A stretch of 64,000 bases of DNA from Limnomonas spitsbergensis (lineage: Eukaryota; Chlorophyta; Chlorophyceae; Chlamydomonadales). Position numbers and translations under genes: made by a program. Below, one piece after another: positions 55,535-64,000 of the stretch. Where the stretch lies: contig JAYJMM010000041.1 in the NCBI GenBank assembly GCA_037349105.1, positions 9,670,501-9,734,500 of the forward strand, in the 5' to 3' direction. The notes under the pieces are model-generated. The model worked only from the letters and a program-made list of their open reading frames with translations, had not been told where the DNA came from and ran no database searches. Each line of letters opens with the position of its first letter. The stretch's first letter is position 1.

Positions 55535-56215
55535 ATGTCTGTGTATGACGTCACTGTGGATTCCAAGAGGTAGCACCTCCACTGGGTGGCTGCTACATGG
55601 TACCAAGGCTGCATGGATTGCCTTTATAACCCGTCGTTGATGAAGTAAGCTTGAGTGCATCCATGTGGGTTGATAAGGCGGTCTATCCCCCGCTGGAGTG
55701 ACTGGATAGACTGAGGCTGAAGAGGGTTGTCTCATCCTCCATTGACCGACAACCTGACAAAATGCTGTGACAACATCAACACATGTACCTCTGGGTGGCA
55801 AACTCAATTAACACTGACAGTGCACGGAGGCCGCCACCATAGCAGCATTCCCTGAAGAGCACATTCACAATTCAAGTCCACAGCCATTCCCCCCTTGCCC
55901 CGAGGAGGCCTGCTGTCACTCACCACACTTTGTTCCATGATAGCCAGGTGTCAAGCATGTGCCAGATAAAGGAAGGACGTCCATGTAGTCCATGTTATGC
56001 GACACATGCCCCTGGCCATGCACACTGTGACTACCCTGACTGCCCTGGCATGAGGTGAGGGATGCTTAGTCGCTGAACCTCCATGTGGTTGATTGCCTGC
56101 AGACTGGCGATAACTCCCTAATCGTGGCCTCGTGGAGGGGCCACAAGGAGTGTGTGGCTCTTCTCCTGGAGCGAGGAGCTCAGGTGGACTTCGCCAACAA
56201 GGTAAACATTGCACA
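55535..56215 (+). repeat. Segment duplicated at 62627-63097
   Basis: TGACGTCACTGTGGATTCC, TGGTACCAAGGCTGCATGG, TTTATAACCCGTCG, the GATAAAGGAAGGACGTCC region and the ankyrin exon recur in the same order. The right copy has lost part of the segment. Confidence 0.8.
56103..56201 (+). CDS. Ankyrin-repeat exon (33 residues)
   Basis: GCCTGCAG acceptor, TGDNSLIVASWRGHKECVAL then LLERGAQVDFANK, donor GTAAAC; 99 nt, phase 0-0. Very similar to the exon at 62981. Confidence 0.6.
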
Positions 56216-56654
56216 GGGGCATCCATATTGTTCATGTGACTTAGGCAAGTCATATAAACCTGGCCCAGCCAAAGTCCACATGGTGCTAACTGTGTGCTGG
56301 TGCATGCTTTGTATTTGATGCCCTTCTGTTAATATGAAAGGTTCGCCTGGCGGCTCCTCCCGAGTGTCTTTGTATCATTGAGACGGCTAGGCATGCGCCC
56401 ATGCATTGCACATTAAGGGTGATATGATGAAGCAAGTATCAGGAGATTGCCAGTGAAAGGAGAGATTGCCAGTGATCCCATGCACTGGAAGCTTCTAAAT
56501 TATGCACACATAAAAGAATCGGTGAGTGTCCGGCACTCAGTATAGGCTATGCACTGGATTTGGTGCGAGGTTTCAGCTCAAATGGTGGCGAGCTAGAGGC
56601 CAATCATGTTTTCGTCTTCATAGGCCTAGTCATCTGTGTGGGGGGGACGGGGGG

Positions 56655-56775
56655 GAGGGGGCTGGTGGTGGAGGAGGTGAGAGTGTGATGGGGAAGTGGG
56701 GGCTGGTGGCGGAGGACGTCAGAGTGTGATGGGGAGGTGGGGGCTGGTGGCAGAGGACGTCAGAGTGATAGTGGG
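56655..56775 (+). repeat. 41-bp tandem repeat
   Basis: GCTGGTGG recurs at 56661, 56702 and 56743 in units that share GAGGACGTCAGAGTGTGATG. Confidence 0.8.
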
Positions 56776-56945
56776 GGAGGGGGGGGGAGGACCTGGTGGT
56801 CGAGTATTCAGCCCGAGCCCCGAGGAGGCCTGTTGTCACTCAAGACACTTGGTACCATGATCACCAGGTGTCCAAAGCCATTCACCCCGGGGGAGGGTAG
56901 ACGTCCCGGAGTACTGGGGTGTGTAGCTGAATATGTCCCGGAATG

Positions 56946-58722
56946 CTGCAAATCCTCAACTACATTCCCCACAATCCCTGCAAATCATCAGCTTCATTCC
57001 CCACCACCCTCTATAAATCCTCAGCTACATTCCCCACCATCCCTGCAAATCATCAGCTACATTGTCCACCACCACCTGCAAATCTTCAGCTACTTTCTCC
57101 AACACCCCCTGCAAATCATCAGCTACATTCCCCACCACCCCTGCAAATCCTCAGCTACATTTCCCACCATCCCTGCAAATCATCAGCTTCATTCCCCACC
57201 ACCCCCTGCAAATCCTCAGCTACATTCCCCACCATCCCTGCAAATTCTCAGCTACATTCCCCACCACCACCTGCAAATCCTCAGCTACTTTCTCCAACAC
57301 CCCCTGCAAATCATCAGCTACATTCCCCGTCACCCCTGCAAATCATCAGCTACATTCCCCACCACCCCTGCAAATTCTCAGCTACATTCCCCACCATCCC
57401 TGCAAATCCTCAGCTACATTCCCCACCATCCCTGCAAATCCTCAGCTACATTCCCCACCATCCCTGCAAATCATCAGCTACATTGTCCACCACCACCTGC
57501 AAATCCTCAGCTACTTTCCCCGTCACCCCTGTAAATCATCAGCTACATTCCCCACCAACACCTGCAAATCATCAGCTATATTCCCCACCATCCCCTGCAA
57601 ATCCTCAGCTACTTTCTCCACCACCCCCTGCAAATCATCAGCTCCATTCCCCGTCACCCCTGCAGATCCTCAGCTATATTCCCCACCATCCCTGCAACAT
57701 CAGCTACATTGTCCACCACCACCTGCAAATCCTCAGCTACTTTCTCTAACACCCCCTGCAAATCATCAGCTACATTCCCCGTCACCCCTGCAAATCCTCA
57801 GCTACATTTCCCACCATCCCTGCAAATCCTCAGCTACATTCCCCACCATCCCTGCAAATCATCAGCTACATTCCCCACCATCCCTGCAAATCATCAGCTA
57901 CATTGTCCACCACCACCTGCAAATCCTCAGCTACTTTCCCCGTCACCCCTGTAAATCATCAGCTACATTCCCCACCACCACCTGCAAATCATCAGCTACA
58001 TTCCCCACCACCACCGGCAAATCCTCAGCTACTTTCTTCACCACCACCTTCAAATCATCAGCTCCATTCCCCGTCACCCCTGCAAATCCTCAGCTATATT
58101 CCCCACCACCTTTGCAAATCCTCAGCTACATTCCCCATCACCCCGGCAAATCCTCAGCTACAGTCCCCACCCCCCCTGCAAATCCTCAGCTACATGCCCC
58201 ATCACCCCTTCAAATCCTCAGCTACATTCCCCATCACCCCTGCAATTTCTTAGCTACATTGCCCACCATCCCTGCAAATCCTCAGCTACATTCCCCATCA
58301 CCCTTGCAAATCCTTGGCTACATTCCCCACCCACCCCTGCAAATCCTCAGCTACATTCCATGCCATCCTTGCAAATGCTTAGCTACATTCCCCACACCGC
58401 ATTAAATCCTCAGCTACATTCCCCATCACCCGTTCATACATTTTGCGACATTCCCCACCATCCCTCAAAATCGTCAGCTTCACTCCCCACCATTCCTCAA
58501 AATAATCAGCTTCATTCACCATCACCCCTGCAAATCATCAGCTTCATTCCCCATCACCCCTTCAAATCCCCAGCTACATTCCCCACCACCTCCTGCAAAT
58601 CATCAGCTTCATTCCCCCTCTAAATCCTCAGCTACATTCCCTACCATCCCTTCAAATCCTCAGCTACATTCCCCACCATCCCTTCAAATCCTCAGCTACA
58701 TTCATTCCCCACCAGTCCTGCC
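56946..58722 (+). repeat. 32-bp minisatellite, about 55 units
   Basis: Consensus CAAATCCTCAGCTACATTCC plus CCACCATCCCTG. As 32 is not a multiple of 3, the array cycles through all frames and the unit has no stop in the plus direction, so long frames of 265, 268 and 447 codons arise that are unlikely to be genes. Units degrade towards the right end. It interrupts a repeat-array unit. Confidence 0.93.
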
Positions 58723-58889
58723 AATTCCCATGCAAACTTAGTCATGTGAATATGAAATGCTTCATTTGAATCATATCTGATGAGGGATTTGCATATAGCC
58801 CAGCAACTTAAATGTGGTGAGGTGAGGCTGTCCTTGTTAGCTGGCATCATACATGGTCTAAGAGCTGCCATGCCTTGGTGGGAGCATGG

Positions 58890-58950
58890 GGGATAACATG
58901 GCACAGGGGCATCCATGTCGTTCATGTGATTTAGGCAAGTCATATAAACC
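58890..58950 (+). repeat. Unit remnant without its ankyrin exon
   Basis: ACATGGCACAGGGGCATCC and TTAGGCAAGTCATATAAACC are the intron start that follows ankyrin exons elsewhere. The exon itself is missing. Confidence 0.55.
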
Positions 58951-59311
58951 CACTTGGCACACTTCAAAAACAGTCCATTTGGGTGCAGGTGCGTGCCTTG
59001 TTTATGACACCGTCATGTTGAATGTGTGTCAAGAACGATTAGATGGTCCTTGGCAAGGCACCCACTCCATGAACCGCTGACACCTTCATTGTCCCTCCGA
59101 TTCCCTCTTCATCTGCATTGTGGCCCATCGTCCCGACCTCCCCTGTTGCTTGAGTTGACCGACCTGGCTCGGCCTCTAGGCTGCCCTTGTCGCAACCTGT
59201 ACCCCTACTACCTCTAACCCTGTCTTTCCTATGTTGGACTCTGTCTCTGTCTCTGCTGTACCAACCCACTGCCCCTACCAAGGAATGCATGCACACTGCC
59301 ATTTGACCCAA

Positions 59312-59721
59312 TCCCACAATAAAGGAGGCATGTCAGGTGAGACATACTTTGTGCCATGGCAGCCGTGTCTCAAGCTTGGGCCGAGTTAACTGTGGCCTTG
59401 TGCGTCATGCCCTACCTGCCCCACATCACCGTCCTCTGTGAATACTGTGGCTGTCATGACTAAGTCAGGGATGCTTGTATTTCCAGATAGATCCCGTGTG
59501 ACCTCCCATATGCTAGTGAATGTAGGTGTGTCACCATCACCATACTGCGGATCTGAGTCACCGGGTGGATCCAAGGGTTGTTTGAAAAGGGCAAGTGTTA
59601 TTCCGCTGGTTGTGTCACTAGTGGAGTAGTGTATCAGTTCCCTTTATGCCATCCCTGGATCTCATCCTCCATTGACCTACGACCTGACCAGGGTTGGATC
59701 TCATCGATTGTAGATTGAGCT
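59312..59721 (+). repeat. Direct repeat, copy 1 (about 410 bp)
   Basis: Near-identical to 61523-61932, from TCCCACAATAAAGGAGGC to TTGTAGATTGAGCTG, with only a few substitutions. Neither copy has a recognisable gene. Confidence 0.9.
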
Positions 59722-60206
59722 GCTGTTGCTGCTGTACATGCCCTCCTAGTTGGCTGGCTGCTACCTCCTTTCCACAAGCGATGAACTCGTACCCCTTTGA
59801 GAATTTCTCCTCCTCTGTAAAGTTCTCCCCCTCCATGAACATGTACCCCTTACCGGTTGTTGACATAAGCCTCAGTGCAACAATATGATGTGGGTTGATA
59901 TGCCAGTTTATTTCCCACTGGAGTTGCTGGATGAGCTGAGGCTAGAGAGAGTCTTCTCATTTTCTTTGACCGACTACCTGACAAAGACTCCGACTGCCTC
60001 AGCACATCTACCTCTGGGTTGACAAACTCCATCAATGATGCTAGTGCATGGAGGCCGGCAGCATAGTACTAGCATGCCCTGCATCCACATTCACAATCTG
60101 CACCTTGACATGTATGTCCAGTGTGAGTACCCTGACTGCCAAGCCCATGCTAAATGCGGTTGTGGATGCTTAATCACCGATCCTCCATGTGGTTGGATGC
60201 TTGCAG

Positions 60207-60232
60207 GCTGGCCTCACATCTCTGTATATGAT
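60207..60232 (+). pseudogene. Ankyrin-repeat exon remnant
   Basis: TTGCAG then GLTSLYM followed directly by downstream intron sequence (ATGCCTTCTTCTAAATGG). An internal deletion removed most of the repeat. Confidence 0.5.
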
Positions 60233-60439
60233 GCCTTCTTCTAAATGGTTATCAAAGCTGATTGGGTGACCCTGAACCACATACACCTTGATTCATTCTC
60301 CGCATCCTCCTGGCTGGTGGAGCGGGTGACGGCTGCATCCATATCTACATTGTGGCCCATCCCCCCGACTGGCCCTGTTGCTTGAGTTAACCTGTCCTGG
60401 CCTCTGCCCGTGCCACGGCATGTACACTACCACCACCCC

Positions 60440-61225
60440 TGAGTGACTATACCCCCACCCCTACCCCTAAGTACCCCTACCCGTACCCCTAGTACGCCTA
60501 CCCCTAAGTAGCCGGACCCCTAACCCTACCCCTAATCTTAACCCTAGTACCCTTAATCCTAAGTACCCCTACCCCTAACCCTACCCTTAACCCTAGTACC
60601 CCTACCCCTACCCCTAGTGCCCCTATCCCATAACCCTAACCCTAGTAGCCCTACCCCTAGTACCCCTACCCCTAACCCTAACCCTACCCCTAGTGCCCCT
60701 ACCCTTAACCCTTACCCTAGTACCCATACCCCTAGTACCCCTACCCCTAACCCTACCCCTAGTGTCCCTACCCTTAACCCTAACCCTAGTACCCCTACCC
60801 CTAGTACCCCTACCCCTAGTACCCCTACCCCTACCCCTACCCCTACCCCTAACCATATCCCTACCTTTGTCTCTGCCCCTACTCTCACCCCTATCCCTAC
60901 CTCTGTCTCTGCCCCTGCCGCGTCCCATGCCATACCACTGCTTCAACCCCTACCCCTAGTACCCCTTCCCCTACCCCTACCCCTAGTGCCCCTACCCCTA
61001 ACCTTAACCCTAGTACTCCCACCCCTAACCCGAACCCTAACCCTAACCCCAAGTAACCCTACCCCTAACCCCACCCCTACCCCTACCTTTGTCTCTGCCC
61101 CTAACCCTATCCCTACCTTTGTCTCTGCCCCTACTCCCACCCCTATCCCTACCTCTGTCTCTGCCCCTGCCGCGTCCCATGCCATCCCACTGCTTCAACC
61201 CCTGCCTCTGCCACTCCCCCTGACT
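60440..61225 (+). repeat. TTAGGG-like degenerate repeat tract
   Basis: CCCTAA, CCCCTA and CCCTAGTACC units in long runs on the plus strand, that is TTAGGG-like on the minus strand. Two copies of a CCTCTGTCTCTGCCCCTGCC / GCGTCCCATGCCAT block interrupt it. The 256-codon frame across it is not a gene. Confidence 0.85.
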
Positions 61226-61355
61226 GTGTCAATATTGGTCAGCGTATATAAAGTATCCCTTTTAGGCAATGTTTTCCTTTTCAGATTTTGGACTTATTTT
61301 CAAGGTGCCATGGGGGTGGAAAGTGTGACTGTGTGGGAAAATAGTGGGCTTGAAA

Positions 61356-61471
61356 CCGAGGCCGCCAGGCCTGGTAGGGGGGGGTGAGGAGGGGCGCCCG
61401 AGCCCCCCCGCCTGGGGGTCTGGGGGTCATCCCCCTTTGGGTGTTCTGCGGCTAAGCCCCCGAAGTTCAGA
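61356..61471. repeat. GC-rich palindrome cluster, copy 2
   Basis: CCGAGGCCGCCAGGCCTGG, GGGCGCCCGAGCCC and a TAAGCCCCCGAAGTTCAGAG end match the layout of the cluster at 37260-37378. Confidence 0.65.
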
Positions 61472-61522
61472 GTTGTGGGATCATCCTTGAAATCTTCATT
61501 GAAATCTTCTGCAAATTGACAT

Positions 61523-61932
61523 TCCCACAATAAAGGAGGCCTGTCAGGTGAGACATACTTTGTGCCATGGCAGCCGTGTCTCAAGCTTGGGCCGAGTTAA
61601 CTGTGGCCTTGTGCGTCATGCCCTACCTGCCCCACATCACCGTCCTCTGTTAATACTGTGGCTGTCATGACTAAGTCAGGGATGCTTGTATTTCCAGATA
61701 GATCCCGTGTGACCTCCCATATGCTAGTGAATGTAGGTGTGTCACCATCACCATACTGCGGATCTGAGTCACCATGTGGATCCAAGGGTTGTTTGAAAAG
61801 GGCAAGTGTTATTCCGCTGGTTGTGTCACTAGTGGAGTAGTGTATCAGTTCCCATGTTGCCATCCCTGGATCTCATCCTCCATTGACCTACGACCTGACC
61901 AGGGCTGGATCTCATGGATTGTAGATTGAGCT
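61523..61932 (+). repeat. Direct repeat, copy 2
   Basis: Partner of 59312-59721. The copies flank the TTAGGG-like tract and the palindrome cluster. Confidence 0.9.
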
Positions 61933-62626
61933 GTTCTTCTGGCTGCTGCACCTCTGGTTCTACTTGCTGTTGTGCTCCTGCTGGATGTCCCACTGGTGTC
62001 CCTGCTTGCTGCTGTGGCTAGGTTTGAGGACATTGCGTCCCCCCTGGATTTCATTTGTTGTCATGAACTGGCTGGCTGCCACCTCCTCCATTAACCCCAT
62101 CCTTCTCATTGGCTTCTGGTCCCTGTGTCATCTTTTGGTTATAATGAACAGATAGCGCGTATATTGGAATCATGTTCCCCATAAAACAAGTGTGGATACA
62201 AGCCTAGAGATCCAAAAGTATGAAATCACATATGAACAGTGTGGATGTGTGGGTATAAAATAAAGTACTGCTGTCCTCTTGATTGCCCTCCTCGCCCTTC
62301 TGGCTGTTGAAGCTTACAAAGGCTGCCCCCTCGTCTGCGCTGTTGCCCATTTGACCGAGTGCCCCTGTCGTTGCCCCTACCTCTGCCCCTTCCTCTGCCC
62401 CTGCCTCTGCCCTTGCCCCTACCCCTGCCGCGGCCTGTTCCTCTGTCCTTATCCCAGCACCTCTACCTCTGCCCCTGATACTGAGGAGGTGGCAACAGGG
62501 GTAGAGATGTGACATTGTCTTTGGCACTTACAATGTGGTATCGAGATGGTGCATAGTTCTCTCACTTTGCAGCCCAACAGCTTGTCCAGAGGCATTTAGT
62601 GGATGAAACCTTGATTGCAAATGTTT

Positions 62627-63097
62627 GTGTATGACGTCACTGTGGATTCCAAGAGGTAGCGCCTCCACTGGGTGGCTGATACGTGGTACCAAGGCTGCAT
62701 GGATTGCCTTTATAACCCGTCGGTGAAGTAAGCATGAGGGCATTCACAATACATGTCCACAGCCATTCCCCCCTTGCCCCAAGGAGGCCTGCTGACACTC
62801 ATCACACTTTGTTCCATGATAGCCAGGTGTCAAGCATGGGCCAGATAAAGGAAGGACGTCCATGTAGTCCATGTTATGCGCCACATGCCCTGGTCATGCA
62901 CACTGTGACTACCCTGACTACCCTGGCATGAGGTGAGAGATACTTAGTCGCTGAACCTCCATGTGGTTGGATGCCTGCAGGAGAATGGCCAAACCTCCCT
63001 GTGGATGGCCTCGAGGATTGGCCACAAGGAGTGTGTGGCTCTTCTCCTGGAGGGCGGAGCTCAAGTGGACATCGCCAACAAGGTAAACATTGCACAG
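62627..63097 (+). repeat. Second copy of the 55535-56215 segment
   Basis: Same order of landmarks as the left copy, ending after an intact ankyrin exon and the GTAAACATTGCACAGGGGC intron start. Confidence 0.8.
62981..63082 (+). CDS. Ankyrin-repeat exon (34 residues)
   Basis: GCCTGCAG acceptor, ENGQTSLWMASRIGHKECVA then LLLEGGAQVDIANK, donor GTAAAC; 102 nt, phase 0-0, open. Confidence 0.6.
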
Positions 63098-63270
63098 GGG
63101 CATCCATATTGTCCATGTGATGAAACGAATTTATATGCCGTAAACCCTGCCCAGTTAACCCACTTCAGTCCTTATGTTACTATTTGGTGCAGGCGGTGCG
63201 GGCCTTGTATTTGATGCCCTTATGCTAAATGGTTGTGAAAGCTGATTGGGTGACCCTTGGCTATTCCCTG

Positions 63271-63590
63271 AACCACATACAGTAAGAAGTAAGAACTACG
63301 TATGGTTTCCAATCCTTCGTATGTTTGACGAATCCCCAGGTATAGGCGATCCCTAAGGACAACCTTCCCGTACGGGATACGTGCATTCTTCCCCGTGTCA
63401 TAGCAATTGTGGATCAATCGCTCGGCGGTACCTCAGTAATCTTTTGCGATTTCCCTCACGACCAGCTACGGCATTTCACGCCGAGAGGTTTTACCAATCG
63501 TTCAGGCGACTTCAGTGGGATTCGTACCCACATCCCCATTCTTCGCAGAATGATGCTCTACCAATTGAGCTACGGACCCAACCACATACA
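63271..63590 (-). mobile_element. tRNA-headed SINE with 11-bp target-site duplication
   Basis: AACCACATACA flanks at 63271-63281 and 63580-63590. A related unit at 60.27 kb has this site without the insert (CCTGAACCACATACACCTTG). The 298-bp insert on the minus strand begins with a tRNA-like head (63579 to about 63506): GGGTCCGTAGCTCAATTGG with box A, GAGC, a CATTC/GAATG arm, and GTGGGTACGAATCCCAC with a box B that has one change. The body is unique and the tail is TTCTTACTTCTTAC. The 5' GGGTCCG has no pairing 3' strand, so it is not a working tRNA gene. Confidence 0.85.
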
Positions 63591-63729
63591 CCTTGATCAT
63601 TTCAGCATCCTCCTGGCTGGTGGAGCGGGTGACGGCTGCCTCCTCATCGGCATTGTGGCCCGTACCCCTGACTGTCTATGATGCTTAACTTACTTGATTG
63701 GTCCCGGCCTCTGCCCTTGCCACGGCATG

Positions 63730-63930
63730 TACCCCTACCTTCACCCCTGAGGGACTCTACCCCCACCCATCCCCGACCGGGACCACGACCACGACCCCTA
63801 ACCCTAACCTTACCCCCACCCCTAAGCCCACCCCTAACCCTAGCCCCAACCCTAACCCAAACCCCACCCCTAACCCCAACCCTAACCCTAACTTCACCCC
63901 TAACCATAACCCCCGCCCCTACTCCCACCC
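63730..63930 (+). repeat. Second TTAGGG-like degenerate tract
   Basis: CCCTAACCCTAACC, CACCCCTAA and CCTACTCC units, C-rich on the plus strand as at 60.4 kb, followed by another CTCTGTCTCTGCCCCTGCC block. Confidence 0.8.
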
Positions 63931-64000
63931 CTACTCCTACCCCTACCTCTGTCTCTGCCCCTGCCGCGTCCCATGCCATCCCACTGCTTCAACCCCTGCC

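Larger units (their letters stand above)
50830..64000 (+). repeat. Decaying repeat array derived from one ancestral unit
   Basis: A recurring intronic signature (GATAAAGGAAGG, CATG..GCCACA, GGCCATG, CTGTGACTA) marks units at about 50.87, 51.9, 52.87, 54.76, 55.97 and 62.85 kb; a diverged form occurs at 59.36 and 61.57 kb. Units carry either a 63-nt exon or a 99-102-nt ankyrin exon, some deleted. The array is broken by a 32-bp minisatellite and TTAGGG-like tracts. It continues past the right edge. Confidence 0.7.

Noticed and set aside
56737..58623. Long plus-strand frames (265, 268, 447 codons) of Pro/His/Ser-rich peptide
   Set aside because: They follow the 32-bp minisatellite, which is stop-free in this direction; all three frames give similar peptides shifted by one base.
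60440..61225. A true chromosome end inside the window
   Set aside because: Sequence continues for kilobases on both sides and the C-rich strand orientation is wrong for a right end; treated as interstitial.
60617..61387. 256-codon frame of PTPSTPTPNPTP type
   Set aside because: Translation of the degenerate CCCTA tract; open because the repeat lacks stops.
63220..63417. Minus-strand frame DTGKNARIPYGKVVLRDRLY as a protein gene
   Set aside because: It starts at TTG, lies within the SINE body and runs across the target-site duplication into repeat-array DNA.
63506..63579. A functional tRNA gene on the minus strand
   Set aside because: Boxes A and B and the arms are visible, but the 5' GGGTCCG has no complementary 3' strand, the anticodon loop would have 6 nt, and target-site duplications show it is a SINE head.

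Overview
The window is nuclear DNA of a green alga (Chlorophyta, most likely a chlorophycean of the Chlamydomonas/Haematococcus type). This rests on genes split into many short exons by GT-AG introns of a few hundred bases; on a plastid phytyl-ester-synthase-like gene next to FRA10AC1 and NOT1 homologues; on a pair of GPR1/FUN34/YaaH acetate-transporter genes; on TGTAA motifs downstream of stop codons; and on GC-rich palindromes and TTAGGG-like degenerate repeats. The species assignment is inference. Most long open frames are chance or repeat-derived; the real genes had to be rebuilt exon by exon from splice sites, reading phase and remembered family motifs.

Layout. 1-7119 (+): 3' part of a phytyl ester synthase / diacylglycerol acyltransferase-like gene (12 exons, 588 residues in the window). 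8225-8672: a TA-flanked Stowaway-like MITE. 12708-9840 (-): complete FRA10AC1 homologue, 7 exons. 14231-33960 (+): complete NOT1/CNOT1, the CCR4-NOT scaffold, 33 exons and about 2126 residues with reading phase kept throughout. FRA10AC1 and NOT1 are divergent and share a 1.5-kb intergenic space. 34795-36345: 5'-truncated LINE with a 9-bp target-site duplication. 40890-38666 (-) and 44328-47082 (+): two head-to-head GPR1/FUN34/YaaH paralogues with matching exon lengths and patches of near-identity that run into introns. From about 50.8 kb to the end lies a decaying repeat array built from one ancestral unit: three 1-kb units with a duplicated 63-nt exon, ankyrin-repeat exons (one repeat per exon) in various states of decay, a 32-bp minisatellite, TTAGGG-like tracts, and a tRNA-headed SINE with an 11-bp target-site duplication.

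The most unusual pattern is that introns of NOT1 and of the phytyl-ester-synthase-like gene repeatedly carry degraded partial copies ('echoes') of the adjacent exon edge, including its splice site. At least nine sites show it, and some copies carry in-frame stops. The window also holds several small mobile-element families with visible target-site duplications, including LINE insertions of only 68 and 97 bp. The esterase half of the phytyl-ester-synthase-like protein has glycine where the nucleophilic serine belongs.

The housekeeping genes are not functionally linked: plastid lipid metabolism, a splicing-associated protein, the mRNA-deadenylation scaffold and acetate transport. The right 13 kb looks like repeat-rich, possibly subtelomeric, accessory DNA.
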